Positions 42,618 to 52,065 are shown, numbered from the stretch's first letter. The stretch: DNA of 64,000 nucleotides from a bacterium (GCA_022072165.1 JAJVIF010000004.1:126262-190261), one strand, 5' to 3'. Made by a program: numbers and translations. Notes: generated by a model not told the origin, from the letters alone.

Positions 42618-43940
42618 TCAGCGTCGACCGGCGGCGGTAGGACGCATGGGTGGGGGACGCTGGATGCCAAGTCGCCGCCGCAGGGCATCCCCTTCCTGTT
42701 CATAGCGGACCCCTTCGGTCAGCAGGCCCATCCGGTGATGCAGCAGCGCCAGGCGATAGGGGAGGTCCGGATCCAGTGTCGGCTGATCGAGCCCCGAGAG
42801 GAGTCGCTCGCCCAGTCGGAAATGGGCATAGGCCTCCCGGTCATCGCCCTGCTCCAGAAACCATTCACCCCATGCCAGGAGCGTTTGCGCCAACTGTGAT
42901 CCCGGCTCTTCGCTCAGCAACTCCACCTGCAGGCGCAACAGCAGGTCCCGGGCGGGGGCATGTTGCTGCTGCTGGCGCAGCTGCCGCGTGAGGGCGAGTC
43001 CGATCTGGCAGGCGAGCTCCGGGTCTGTCACCTGTGAGGCATCCATTCGGGCCTGCTCCAGGGCCAGTCGTGCTGCCTGGGGCTGCTGTGCCAGATGGTG
43101 AATCCTGGCGAGGGCGAGATGGTGCCAGCCGCGGAGGGTTGAGGCGGATGGAGGGAGCCGCTGCAGGTTGCGCTCGAGGACCTGGACCGCCCGGTCGAAC
43201 GCCCCCCGCTCCAGATCGATGCGGGCATGGAGCAGCAACGATTCGGTGTTGACCAGCGACCCCTCGGTGCTATGAGCCTGCGCTTCGTCGAGGCGCAGCA
43301 GCGCTTCATCCCAGAGTCCCAGTTCGTGACACAGCCTGCCGAGCTCATAACAGAGCCGGGGGTGCGTGAACGCTGATTTGGGATACCGGCTGACATCGCT
43401 GCAGGCTGCGCGGGCGTAGTCGAGTGCGAGTTGTCGATTCCCGATGGCGAGATGCGCCTGGCCCAGGGCGGTCCGGATGAACATCCGGGGTTCCTGGAGA
43501 TTGAGCGTAGTGGCGCGCAGTTCAGCAGCCTCGAGGGGCTTGCGAGCCTCTTCGGGACGACCCATTACAACGAGCGCCCAGCCATACGCGATTTCGCTCA
43601 GCAACTGCTGCCAGGGCTTGCCAGCGACCAGGGCTTCATCAACGGCTCGTCGCGACTGATCCGCCAGCTTCCGGGGCTCGTGATTTTCCCAGGCCCGGGC
43701 AGCGATCCAGAGACGGACCGTAGCGAGGTCACGATAGAGACGCAGATTTTCCAGCCGCGGGAGCATGGACTTCGCGAGAGTCGCCGCTTCTTCATGCTGG
43801 CCGCGCCGCCACAGCGCTCGGATGCGTCGCACCACAGGACGGGGCCATTTGAAGTAGAACCAGCTCCAGAGGAGCAGCAGCAGTCCCCCCAGAATCAGGG
43901 AAACGATGAGAATCGACTGTTGCAACTGGGCATTCGTCAT
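42618..43940 (-). CDS. Membrane-anchored TPR-repeat protein
   Basis: A 440-residue protein with one N-terminal membrane helix (SILIVSLILGGLLLLLWSWF) followed by about nine TPR units on the cytoplasmic or periplasmic side, ending in a basic tail. An AAGGAG site 11 bases upstream supports the ATG. It starts 15 bases after the stop of the TPR/DUF5343-like gene, so the two form an operon. It may be a membrane scaffold; no partner is known. Confidence 0.78.
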   Translation of the reverse strand: MTNAQLQQSILIVSLILGGLLLLLWSWFYFKWPRPVVRRIRALWRRGQHEEAATLAKSMLPRLENLRLYRDLATVRLWIAARAWENHEPRKLADQSRRAVDEALVAGKPWQQLLSEIAYGWALVVMGRPEEARKPLEAAELRATTLNLQEPRMFIRTALGQAHLAIGNRQLALDYARAACSDVSRYPKSAFTHPRLCYELGRLCHELGLWDEALLRLDEAQAHSTEGSLVNTESLLLHARIDLERGAFDRAVQVLERNLQRLPPSASTLRGWHHLALARIHHLAQQPQAARLALEQARMDASQVTDPELACQIGLALTRQLRQQQQHAPARDLLLRLQVELLSEEPGSQLAQTLLAWGEWFLEQGDDREAYAHFRLGERLLSGLDQPTLDPDLPYRLALLHHRMGLLTEGVRYEQEGDALRRRLGIQRPPPMRPTAAGRR

Positions 43941-43955
43941 CGCGCCACTTTCTCC

Positions 43956-45803
43956 TTAGGGAATCAGGAACTCCAGGCCCTCAGAGGTCCGGCGTATCTC
44001 AATCACGCTGTTATCCGACGCCACACTCACCCGCACCGCCGCCCCTGCTGGAAGCGCCACCAGCCCTGGCAGATCGAAAGTCGCCAGCAGCGGGACAAAC
44101 TGGAGCGCCTTCGGTGCACCCGCCAGGAGTCCAGCACCTGATTCGGCAGACTCTGATGCGATGGTGGCAGGTTTCGCCAACGGACGAGTCCTGACGACCG
44201 GAGGCGGCGAGGCGACCCGCCGGGGTCCTGCACTCTTGCGGATGCTGACTTTTTCCGGCAGGGCCAGACCAGCGGCCTGGCAGGCTCGGATGAAGAACGT
44301 TCGCATCTTGCGGGCGGTCTCAGCGGAATTGGTGACCTGAAAGTCCTGCAGAGCCTGATCGATGCCTTCGTTGGTGGCATAGAAAAAGGCGCCGGTTTCG
44401 TAGTCCAGCAGGAGCGGGGCATAGGCCGCCAGGACCACCGGACGGAAGGCCGCGGCGAAAGCGGAGGGGGACGCCGAATCCGACAACGATTCAAGGAGGG
44501 TCATCAGGGGGCGGCTCGGCCAGAGCGCGCTGGTCATCAGGCCGAGGCTCGCAAGGGCAAAGCGATACTGCTGCGCCAATGCCGGGGGATGCACGCCCCC
44601 TTCCAGCAGGGCTTCCAGCGCGACCTGGACCGCAGCCTCTTCTGTGGAGCCATCCGCCGCGACCCGGATCGACCGGAGGAAATCGACAAAGCTGGCAAAG
44701 CTCAGGTAGGGATAGCTGGGAGCATGGGGAGATGGCCTCCCTGAAAGATCCAGCGACACCGGCGCTTCGGGCAGTGATGGGATCGGCGCGACCGGATCCC
44801 CCAGGATGCCTGCAAACCGTCGGAGCATCCGGGCCAGCAACGCCTGCTCTGCACCGGCTTCGGTGAGCTGCTGCAGCAGTCGTTCACGAAGCGCTTCGAT
44901 GGCAGGGCGATGGGTCGCGAGGGATTGTTGCGCGAGGATGGTCGCCTGCGTGAAAACAAAGCCCTGATAGATGGAATCGAGGGGGGAGTAGCAGGCGTCG
45001 GCATAGGCGAGCACATGCGACTGGATTTGTGCGGCCGCCTCCAGATCCGTTGAGGTGCCCCGGGTTTGCAGGAGGTCCGCCACGGAGTCGGCAAACGCGA
45101 GAGTGAGTTTTGCCGTTTCACCATACTGCGCCACGACCCGCGCATAGACCTCGTGGATCAGCGCGATGGCTTCATCGTGGCGGGCACAGGCACTGAGGGT
45201 GTAGGCCAGGGCGTTGTCGGCCCAGAGGACCGGTTCGCTTTCCGCCGGATGCAGACTCCGGAGGCGCTTTACCCGTTCCCGGGTGAGGGCCAGAGCCGCT
45301 TCGGCCTCCCCCATCCGGAGGAGATTCCCCTCGAGGTTGCTCATCACATGGAGCGTGGCGGAATCCGCCGGCCCCAGGGAGGTCTCCATCGACGCAAGGA
45401 GCGCGGTGCGCAGGTCCCGGGCGTCGTCGTAGCGCTCGGCGTGGAAGTAAATGACCGCGAGGTCGTCCTGCGCCAGGAAGGCATCGCGATGGGCGGGCCC
45501 ATGTACCTGGTGATAGGCCTCGATCAGGGTCTGCTGCAGGGCCTCAGCCTGGTCGTAGTTGCCGAGACGGTCATGGACCCGGGCGAGCATCCGGTGAATG
45601 CTGAAGCGTCGTTCATCCGCCGGGTCCAACAATCGCTGGGCATCGCGCCAGGCCCGTTCCCAGAGCTGTCGCGCTTCGGCGAGTGCCCCCGCCTCGAAAG
45701 CGCGGGTAGCGCGCCAGTGCAACAAGTCGAGCCCCCGGGTGTCGGGGGGAGCGGCGACTATCGCGCTGGGAGCGCCCATGTGGGGGCGCAGCCGGGAGAA
45801 CAC
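43956..45803 (-). CDS. TPR protein with DUF5343-like C-terminal domain
   Basis: A 615-residue protein. Residues about 25-330 are TPR repeats of the Tpr_12 style (AHRDAFLAQDDLAVIYFHAERYDDARDL, in part). Residues about 370-545 resemble DUF5343: SYPYLSFASFVDFLRSI, ALASLGLMTSALWPSRPLMTLLE, DYETGAFFYATNEGIDQALQDF, and RKMRTFFIRACQAAGLALPE, the last being the family's RKA..FF..A..AG signature. A short beta tail follows. DUF5343 has no known function but is often met in accessory regions. The start GTG is at 45803; an ATG eight codons later is possible. Confidence 0.7.
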   Translation of the reverse strand: MFSRLRPHMGAPSAIVAAPPDTRGLDLLHWRATRAFEAGALAEARQLWERAWRDAQRLLDPADERRFSIHRMLARVHDRLGNYDQAEALQQTLIEAYHQVHGPAHRDAFLAQDDLAVIYFHAERYDDARDLRTALLASMETSLGPADSATLHVMSNLEGNLLRMGEAEAALALTRERVKRLRSLHPAESEPVLWADNALAYTLSACARHDEAIALIHEVYARVVAQYGETAKLTLAFADSVADLLQTRGTSTDLEAAAQIQSHVLAYADACYSPLDSIYQGFVFTQATILAQQSLATHRPAIEALRERLLQQLTEAGAEQALLARMLRRFAGILGDPVAPIPSLPEAPVSLDLSGRPSPHAPSYPYLSFASFVDFLRSIRVAADGSTEEAAVQVALEALLEGGVHPPALAQQYRFALASLGLMTSALWPSRPLMTLLESLSDSASPSAFAAAFRPVVLAAYAPLLLDYETGAFFYATNEGIDQALQDFQVTNSAETARKMRTFFIRACQAAGLALPEKVSIRKSAGPRRVASPPPVVRTRPLAKPATIASESAESGAGLLAGAPKALQFVPLLATFDLPGLVALPAGAAVRVSVASDNSVIEIRRTSEGLEFLIP

Positions 45804-45876
45804 GCGGACCAGAGACCTCCGGAAAGCGAGTATGACCGTATCACAAGGCGGCGTGTGAGAGGGTCAGAAACGAACA

Positions 45877-45901
45877 GGGCATGGCCGATGCGGCCATGCC
45901 C
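45877..45901 (-). terminator. Terminator-like hairpin downstream of wecB
   Basis: A perfect 10-bp stem (GGGCATGGCC / GGCCATGCCC, five-base loop) is followed on the minus strand by TGTTCGTTTCTG. It lies between wecB and the TPR/DUF5343-like gene. Confidence 0.6.
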
Positions 45902-46068
45902 GGATGCACTCCCTGGTGTGAAACTGGTCGTGCGACTCTGCCAGGTCCGGTCGAAGCTTGCAGCTCTTCTTCCGGAAGGGGGTCAGCGGTGCTCTCTCTC
46001 GGTCTTGGCCCGGGCTTTGCGCCGGGGCGTTCGTCGGATGCAGGAGGAAGATACCCGACATCCGGCAA

Positions 46069-47193
46069 TCAGGCAAGGGCATTTCCGAAAAATTGCCGGA
46101 TTGCCGTAAGAATTTTTTCCGCCGCCTGACCGTCACCATACGGGTTCTGGGCGGTCGCCATGTGCTGATAAATGCCGGGGTCGCTGAGGATTTCCCGGGC
46201 GGCCCCGACGATCCCGGCTGTCTGGGTCCCCACGAGCCGGACACAACCTGCGGCGATGCCTTCAGTTCGTTCCGTCACATCCCGCATCACCAGAACCGGC
46301 AAATTGAGGGAGGGCGCTTCCTCCTGGATGCCGCCACTATCGGTGAGGACCAGGTGCGACCAGCGCATCGCCTGGACGAACGCCTCGTAATCCAAGGGCT
46401 CGACCAGGGCGATCCGGGGGTGGTCCTCGAGCAACGGCCCCATCTGCTCCCGGACCACCGGGTTCTTGTGGATGGGAAAAAGAACCGCCGTGTCGGGGAA
46501 CTCTTCCACCAACCGCCGCAGGGCCCGGGCAATGTTGGCGAGTCCTTCATCCCAGGATTCCCGTCGATGGGCGGTCACCAGCAGGATCCGGTAACCCCCA
46601 AGCTGCTCATGCCAGGGGGGGAGCGGGAGATGATCAATTCGATCCCGGACATAGAGCAGGGCATCGACCACGGTGTTGCCCGTCACGAAAACCCCGCTGG
46701 TGATCCCTTCCCGCGCAAGGGCTTCCTGGGCGGTAGGGGTGGGGGCGAAAAAGAGGGTCGAGAGGCGGTCGATGACCCGACGATTCATTTCTTCCGGAAA
46801 GGGGATCATCAGGTCCGGGGTCCGGAGCCCCGCCTCGACATGTCCCACCGGGATCTGCTGATAGAAGCTCGCCAAAGCGGCAGCCATGCCCGTGGTGGTG
46901 TCGCCGTGGACGAGTACCAGGTCCGGCTGCAATTCAGCGAGGACTGGTGTCATCTGGAGGAGGACCCGGGCGGTGACATCCTGGACGGTCTGCCGGGCGG
47001 TCATGAGGTCGAGGTCGACATCGGGTGTGATGCGGAAGATCTCCAGCACCTGGTCCAGCATTTGGCGATGCTGGGCGGTCACCACGACCTGACAGTCCAG
47101 GTCGTCCGCCGCCTGCAGGGCATGGACTACCGGGGCCATCTTGATGGCGCAGGGACGGGTCCCGAAGCAGCAGAGGACACGGGGTCGCCTCAT
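46069..47193 (-). CDS. wecB: UDP-N-acetylglucosamine 2-epimerase (non-hydrolysing)
   Basis: A 374-residue GT-B-fold enzyme that converts UDP-GlcNAc to UDP-ManNAc, the substrate of WecC (also in this window). Motifs include the start VLCCFGTRPCAIKMAPVV, VHGDTTTGMAAALAS, VGHVEAGLRT, LVTAHRRES and LTDSGGIQEEAPSL, all typical of WecB/MnaA. Length equals the family norm. The ATG is five bases after the surE stop, so the genes are co-transcribed. Confidence 0.93.
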   Translation of the reverse strand: MRRPRVLCCFGTRPCAIKMAPVVHALQAADDLDCQVVVTAQHRQMLDQVLEIFRITPDVDLDLMTARQTVQDVTARVLLQMTPVLAELQPDLVLVHGDTTTGMAAALASFYQQIPVGHVEAGLRTPDLMIPFPEEMNRRVIDRLSTLFFAPTPTAQEALAREGITSGVFVTGNTVVDALLYVRDRIDHLPLPPWHEQLGGYRILLVTAHRRESWDEGLANIARALRRLVEEFPDTAVLFPIHKNPVVREQMGPLLEDHPRIALVEPLDYEAFVQAMRWSHLVLTDSGGIQEEAPSLNLPVLVMRDVTERTEGIAAGCVRLVGTQTAGIVGAAREILSDPGIYQHMATAQNPYGDGQAAEKILTAIRQFFGNALA

Positions 47194-47198
47194 GGGGC

Positions 47199-48077
47199 TT
47201 ACTCGGTATCCAGCAGGTGCATGCTGGTGTAGGGGATTTCGCCGGCATCCGGACCAGGGGAGGTCCAGTCAGTGATGGCATCAAGGACCCCCTGCGCGGT
47301 CTGATGCCGCTGCTCGAGGGCCTCCAGTTGCAGGCTGTGGGTCATGTCCATATCGAGGGGAGTAATGCTGATGCGATTCTGCTTCAGGGCCCAGGTGTCG
47401 GTCCCTTCCGCGAGGTCCTCTTCGTACTTGTCCCCCGCGATCCAGTAGTAGGCCTGCCCCTTGGGGTCGACCCGCTTTTCGATGACATCCTTGAAGGTGC
47501 GATGCCCCAGCCGGGTAAAGCTGATGCCGCTGAAGTCCTCGAGGGGGAGATTGGGGAGGTTGATGTTCCAGAGCAGCCGCCCCGCAGGAGGAGCCGCCTG
47601 CCAGAGTTCGACCAGTGACCGAATCGCCCGGGCGGCATCGGCGTAGTAAAAGTGATTGGCGAACCAGCCCATGGAACAGGCGAAGGCGGGGAGACCCATC
47701 AGGACGGCTTCCATGGCAGCGGCGATGGTTCCGGAGTAGGTGACGTCATCGCCGACATTGGGTCCTGAATTGATGCCAGAGACCACGAGGTCGGGGGCGT
47801 CGCCACCGAAGACTTCGTACATCCCGAGAATGACGCAGTCGCCGGGGGTCCCGGTGGTGCCATAGGCTCGAATGCCCCGCTCCAGGAATTCGTGAATCTT
47901 CGGCTCAGACATCCGCAAGGGCTTATGAAGCGTGATGGCGTGTCCGGCTGCGCTGCGGGGGCGGTCCGGGGCTACGACCGTCACCTCCGCGATGGCCGAG
48001 AGCGCGCAGGCCAGGGCGATGATGCCGGGGGCGTGGACGCCATCATCATTCGTGACCAGGATGCGCAGGGGAGCCAT
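47199..48077 (-). CDS. surE: 5'-nucleotidase SurE
   Basis: A 292-residue metal-dependent survival phosphatase that removes phosphate from nucleoside monophosphates. The family start ILVTNDDGVHAPGI carries the metal aspartates; VVAPDRPRSAAGHAIT and VVSGINSGPNVGDDVTYSGTIAAAMEA (in part) complete the site. The ATG at 48077 has AAAGGA upstream; 47 further codons upstream are open but not family-like. It leads the surE-wecB pair. Slightly longer than the usual 250-260 residues because of a C-terminal tail. Confidence 0.92.
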   Translation of the reverse strand: MAPLRILVTNDDGVHAPGIIALACALSAIAEVTVVAPDRPRSAAGHAITLHKPLRMSEPKIHEFLERGIRAYGTTGTPGDCVILGMYEVFGGDAPDLVVSGINSGPNVGDDVTYSGTIAAAMEAVLMGLPAFACSMGWFANHFYYADAARAIRSLVELWQAAPPAGRLLWNINLPNLPLEDFSGISFTRLGHRTFKDVIEKRVDPKGQAYYWIAGDKYEEDLAEGTDTWALKQNRISITPLDMDMTHSLQLEALEQRHQTAQGVLDAITDWTSPGPDAGEIPYTSMHLLDTE

Positions 48078-48172
48078 AGGACCAGTCCTTTGCCGACCGA
48101 GGATGGAAGCGAGCCCGGTGAGGATAACAGCCCCGGCTGGCCAGGCAGGCAGGATGCCGGGGAAGATGTCGC

Positions 48173-48207
48173 AAAAAGAGACCGGGGACCCTGACAGATC
48201 CCCGGTC
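48173..48207 (-). terminator. Intrinsic terminator of the pseudopilin gene
   Basis: A 9-bp stem GACCGGGGA/TCCCCGGTC (48180-48207) is followed directly on the minus strand by CTCTTTTTGC. This is a strong rho-independent terminator 40 bases past the pseudopilin stop. Confidence 0.85.
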
Positions 48208-48247
48208 AACGCACGCAAGTTGTCGGTCCGCCATTGGACCAGACCAG

Positions 48248-49312
48248 CTAGAAGGTCTGGGTCTCGCCGGCGGGAGTGAAGACCTGCACGATGCCGTCAG
48301 GCGCGCCATCGGGGGCGCCATAGGCGTACTCTTCGGTCGCCTCAGCGGTGTTATCCGAGCGGAGGCTGACCTTCACATACGGGAAGTACGGGTTGTTATC
48401 CGCATCGCCACCACCCATGACTTCGGGCAGGCTGGAGAAAGTCCCCTGGTTGTTGGTGAGGGCCACGTTCGGATAAGTAGAGCCGGTGGTGGGGGGCTGG
48501 CGATAGTAGATGTCGTTGCCAGCGATCCGCATCCGGACGACGTCGGCACCATTGGTGGTCTTGTCGCCATAGCCGCCGAGGATGTAGCTCTCATAGCGGG
48601 TGGTGTAGTAGCTCCAGCGCTCCGGGGGATTCTCCACGTTGCGGCTCGGATGTGGCGTGGAGAAGTCGACCGGTCCGACGGCGCGATAGAAGAAGTTGCC
48701 GGGCCACCAGTTCGCGACGAAGACTTCCTGGCCGTTGGCCATATTCTTCAGTCCGCCGGCGGGATACGGGGTGTCGCGGTTGTCGGCGGCGGCGCCGCGA
48801 CGGGACCAGGAGAACATCCGGCCGTATTCGTTGGGGTTCGTGACATCGTTGTAGAAGCGGGTGTCATCCATGATGTTCCCCATGCTCAGGCCATTGGGGC
48901 CGAAGCGGGGGTCACCGGACCCCGGATCGGTCTCGATGCCACCGGAGGCGACCACGATGGTCTGGCCTTCGCTCACGAAGGGATTCCGGGGGTAGGCATC
49001 GACGTAGCCGTTGATGATCAGGGGATCGACCAGCTGGGCATGGTTGGCATCGGAGACACTCAGCCGGTTGAAGAACATCTGCCAGCCTGGAGCGGTCCCG
49101 CCTGCGATGTAGTGGGGGTACTGCTCGTTGTCGACATAGAAGCGCTCGACGGAGGTCTGGATGCTGTGGAGGTTCGCCTTGACTTCGGTTTCCTTGGCCT
49201 TAATGCGGGCTTTGGTGAAGTTTGGCAGGGCCAGCGCCGCCAGGATCCCGATGATGGTGATCACGACGAGCAACTCGACGAGGGTAAATCCCGCGCGATG
49301 ACGACAGCGCAT
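48248..49312 (-). CDS. Type II secretion-like pseudopilin with long C-terminal domain
   Basis: A 354-residue protein with a class III signal: basic MRCRHRAG, then FTLVELLVVITIIGILAALAL, with Glu at position five after the cleaved Gly. GspG-type major pseudopilins are about 140 residues, so the 280-residue globular part (no calcium-loop motif visible) is unusual. PilD-type peptidases process such proteins and they assemble into pseudopili. The ATG at 49312 has AAAGGAGAA upstream. A strong terminator follows. Probably a surface or periplasmic fibre subunit of unknown role. Confidence 0.82.
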   Translation of the reverse strand: MRCRHRAGFTLVELLVVITIIGILAALALPNFTKARIKAKETEVKANLHSIQTSVERFYVDNEQYPHYIAGGTAPGWQMFFNRLSVSDANHAQLVDPLIINGYVDAYPRNPFVSEGQTIVVASGGIETDPGSGDPRFGPNGLSMGNIMDDTRFYNDVTNPNEYGRMFSWSRRGAAADNRDTPYPAGGLKNMANGQEVFVANWWPGNFFYRAVGPVDFSTPHPSRNVENPPERWSYYTTRYESYILGGYGDKTTNGADVVRMRIAGNDIYYRQPPTTGSTYPNVALTNNQGTFSSLPEVMGGGDADNNPYFPYVKVSLRSDNTAEATEEYAYGAPDGAPDGIVQVFTPAGETQTF

Positions 49313-49500
49313 GCGACTGGTTCTCCTTTGATGAGCCTCCGCTACGGGCTGCCGGGCCCGGCGGTGCAACAAACGGACGATGCAGGTGGGGGGGCCTGGG
49401 GACGCCTCGCGGCAACTACACTGAGGGTCCTGGCCAGCGGCTGACGATCATTGGGCTGACGGTTGCGACGCCGTCAGAGTGAGGCCACCCGCACTCTCGC

Positions 49501-49506
49501 ATCATA
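49501..49506 (-). promoter_or_regulatory. -10 box TATGAT for the pseudopilin gene
   Basis: GGTATATGAT on the minus strand gives a transcript starting about 180 bases before the ATG at 49312. No convincing -35 box is seen. Confidence 0.35.
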
Positions 49507-49634
49507 TACCAGAGTTTCGGCAGCGTGGCGAGGGGTCCAGAGAGAGAAGTTTGGCGTACGCCGTGCTACCCCCTTGGTTGGTGCGACTTTCCGGGACTTT
49601 GGAGCAGGGAGGCGATCGGCAGTGATCCCTCGGC

Positions 49635-49664
49635 TTGCGATGGAGTCGCGGCACTCACTATAAT
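49635..49664 (+). promoter_or_regulatory. Sigma-70-type promoter of the lipoprotein gene
   Basis: TTGCGA (49635-49640) and a perfect TATAAT (49659-49664) are separated by 18 bases, predicting a start near 49671 and a 70-nt leader. Confidence 0.65.
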
Positions 49665-49741
49665 CCTGAGCGGCCTGCCGTACCCGGTGTGCGCCCCTCA
49701 ACAGGAACTTCCGCCCCTGGTGGCGGTGCAGGAGCCATTGC

Positions 49742-50734
49742 ATGTCCCGTGCATTCCTCGCTGGCAGTCTCGCGACCCTTCTTCTGGCGCTGGCCGGCTG
49801 TAGTTCCAGCGGCCGGGACCCCCAGGTCGGGGAGCCGAGTAACACGGACATTCAGCAGGTCCGGATCGGCAGCCACATCGTCGACTTCAATGGCCAGAAC
49901 CTGGTCTATCTGGAGGGGGCGGGGCGGGTCCGGATCGATGTCAACCAGGAAGTCAACCTGGATCGCGTCCGGGAGACTCTGGCGATCAACCTGCTGGCCC
50001 TGAGCCCGCTGCCGGAAGACAGTCGGCAATTCACCGGCTTCGATGTCACGAACTTCGGTCGGCTGGAACTGGTCAGTCGGGAGTTAGGGATCTTCGACTG
50101 GATTCCTTACAGCGGCTCCCTCGCTGGGCTCCAGCCTGGTGTGCCGTACCGGATGCGGGTCTCTTCGTTCTATGCGCAGGTCGGCAACAAGCCCCCGGAT
50201 GGCATCGGCCTCTCGAAAGAAGAGTTTGATCTGATTCCGCTGTCGCGCCCCCGGACGGCTTTCGCGACGAAGCTCCAGTCGGATGGCCTCATCAACCGGA
50301 TCTTCCTCGGCAATACGGTCGTGGATCGTCGGGATAACGAGTTCACCCTGGTGGCACTTAGCAGCACCAATACCGTGCAGGTGGACCTCGCCACCGACAT
50401 CAATCCGGCGACGTTTGAGCCGGGACTCCAGTACGAACTGGTGATCAACAACCTGACCCGGGGCGAGTCGTTCAGCTTTGGGTATGCGGAGCTGATCGCG
50501 AATGGCGAATTCTCCTTCCCGGATGCGAACAACTCGAAGATCGTCTGGACCAAGACCTCTCCTGGCGGGCTGGCGAGCTTTGTGAACGCCGGCACCGGCG
50601 GCGCGATTAATGTGTCGTCGGTGGGCGACGAGCTGGAACTGCGGATCGACCGGGTGTCGGGTCTCCGGGCCAACGGCGATCGGCTGACACTGCGGGACCG
50701 GTCGTTCCGGATCGTGCACATCTACGGCGAATAG
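49742..50734 (+). CDS. Hypothetical lipoprotein of the pilin cluster
   Basis: A 330-residue lipoprotein (signal peptide with lipobox LAGC). The mature part is beta-rich with no recognised domain; short motifs such as IGSHIVDFNGQNL and FSFGYAELIANGEF suggest a sandwich fold. An AGGAG site precedes the ATG and a near-consensus promoter lies 70 bases upstream. It is placed between two pseudopilin genes and may take part in the same envelope structure. Confidence 0.7.
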   Translation: MSRAFLAGSLATLLLALAGCSSSGRDPQVGEPSNTDIQQVRIGSHIVDFNGQNLVYLEGAGRVRIDVNQEVNLDRVRETLAINLLALSPLPEDSRQFTGFDVTNFGRLELVSRELGIFDWIPYSGSLAGLQPGVPYRMRVSSFYAQVGNKPPDGIGLSKEEFDLIPLSRPRTAFATKLQSDGLINRIFLGNTVVDRRDNEFTLVALSSTNTVQVDLATDINPATFEPGLQYELVINNLTRGESFSFGYAELIANGEFSFPDANNSKIVWTKTSPGGLASFVNAGTGGAINVSSVGDELELRIDRVSGLRANGDRLTLRDRSFRIVHIYGE

Positions 50735-50799
50735 CGTTCAGGTGTAAAAGGCGGGGTCGGGAGCCACAGAGTTTCTGAAAGAAGTCGGTCCGGCCCCCC

Positions 50800-50827
50800 T
50801 TGCATACCTTCAATCACAGGGTATACT
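50800..50827 (+). promoter_or_regulatory. Sigma-70-type promoter of the second pseudopilin
   Basis: TTGCAT (50800-50805) and TATACT (50822-50827) are separated by 16 bases, predicting a start near 50834 and a leader of about 150 nt before the ATG at 50983. Confidence 0.6.
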
Positions 50828-50982
50828 CAGTTCCGTCAGTCCGCCCCGTTCGCCGGGCGCTACTTGACAGGCGGGGATGTGGGTGGGATAACCATCAGCA
50901 CTGCGTGCCGCACCCTGCGGCTGGTTGCATCCTCGCAGTTCCCCCTTCGACCTCACGCCTGAGTCTGCATGGAGTCTCCTGC

Positions 50983-52032
50983 ATGACGTACTGTCTGTCC
51001 CCCCGAAAGCGCGGCTTTACACTGGTCGAGATGATCGTCGTCTTCTCGGTGCTGGCGGTAATCGCGGTGATCGCGGCCAAAACCTACTCCAGCGTCTACA
51101 ACCGGGGCAAGCTCGCCCGGGTGGAGGCGGGCATCGGCGAGATCGATGCCGCGCTGCAGCGCTTCAAGATGGCGAATGGGGGGTACTACCCTGGCCTGTC
51201 GCCCTGGCCGATTACTTCGACCGGGGGCTCGGTCGCCGCCTACCCGCGGGACCAGTACTTCGCCGGTCCCCGGGTGATCGGTGGGTCCGCTGGATTTGCT
51301 GATGACCCGACGGCGGTCGCGCAGGACGACTACCTGTACGACAAGAAGAATCCCCAGAGCCCGTTCGTGAACGCCGCGTTCACGGCTTCTTACCCTCTGT
51401 ATCTCTCGAACATCACCCGTCCGAACAGCCCGATGAAGCCGGTGGACTCGCTGGTGGCGGGGGGCTTCTTCAACGAGAACAAGTACCCCAACAACCCGTA
51501 CCGGCCAGGTTCCAGCATGGTGAACGTGGCGTTCATGCTGGGGTCGTACCGCAAAAGCACCAATGCGTTCTCGCTGGTCGCGCTGCCGAACGTCAGTGGG
51601 TACAACCCGAGGGGACTGACGATCGGTCGTCCCGAAGCCGATCCGGTCTCTGGGCAGCTCAACAGCTTCTATCGGTACTCGCTCCAGGCGACACACTGGA
51701 GCCTGACCAGCCTGCCGCCGGGAGTTCGGGTCGAGGATGTCTATCCGGAAGGGGACTTCGCTTACATTCCCCTGGGGCGCAAGGACCCGAAAGCGCAATT
51801 AGTGCCCGATTATTGGCTAATTGGCTACGGGAGCATTGAGACCCGGAGCGGGAGCCCGTACAATGAGTGGCTACAGGAGAACCCCACACTCCCGGATTTC
51901 CCACCGCCCATGGGTGACGGTAATCCGAACAGTTTGACCGGGTTCGAGCGTACGGTCCGATCCTTGCTCTACGGGGCACTGACGGTCCGGGGGAGTAAGT
52001 ACGTGGATCAGCTGAACTCTGTCCGGCAGTAG
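50983..52032 (+). CDS. Type II secretion-like pseudopilin with long C-terminal domain
   Basis: A 349-residue protein with a class III signal: basic MTYCLSPRKRG, then FTLVEMIVVFSVLAVIAVIAA, Glu five residues after the Gly. A 300-residue Tyr/Asn/Pro-rich C-terminal part replaces the short GspG domain. The ATG at 50983 has GGAG eight bases upstream; the 61 open codons upstream lie in the leader and are not signal-like. It pairs with the pseudopilin at 48248-49312; the two share architecture but little sequence beyond the N-terminus. Confidence 0.82.
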   Translation: MTYCLSPRKRGFTLVEMIVVFSVLAVIAVIAAKTYSSVYNRGKLARVEAGIGEIDAALQRFKMANGGYYPGLSPWPITSTGGSVAAYPRDQYFAGPRVIGGSAGFADDPTAVAQDDYLYDKKNPQSPFVNAAFTASYPLYLSNITRPNSPMKPVDSLVAGGFFNENKYPNNPYRPGSSMVNVAFMLGSYRKSTNAFSLVALPNVSGYNPRGLTIGRPEADPVSGQLNSFYRYSLQATHWSLTSLPPGVRVEDVYPEGDFAYIPLGRKDPKAQLVPDYWLIGYGSIETRSGSPYNEWLQENPTLPDFPPPMGDGNPNSLTGFERTVRSLLYGALTVRGSKYVDQLNSVRQ

Positions 52033-52065
52033 GCAGTCCCAGCAGATACGCGGTATACTTACCGG

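Larger units (their letters stand above)
49313..49741. other. 429-base divergent regulatory spacer
   Basis: The space between the pseudopilin gene (minus) and the lipoprotein gene (plus) holds promoters for both but no gene. A TATGAT box on the minus strand (49501-49506) implies a pseudopilin leader of about 180 nt. On the plus strand a near-consensus promoter lies at 49635-49664. I see no recognisable riboswitch in the long leader. Confidence 0.45.

Noticed and set aside
49313-49494. A cyclic-di-GMP or other known riboswitch in the long pseudopilin leader
   Set aside because: I could not match any conserved riboswitch core by eye; the length alone is not evidence.
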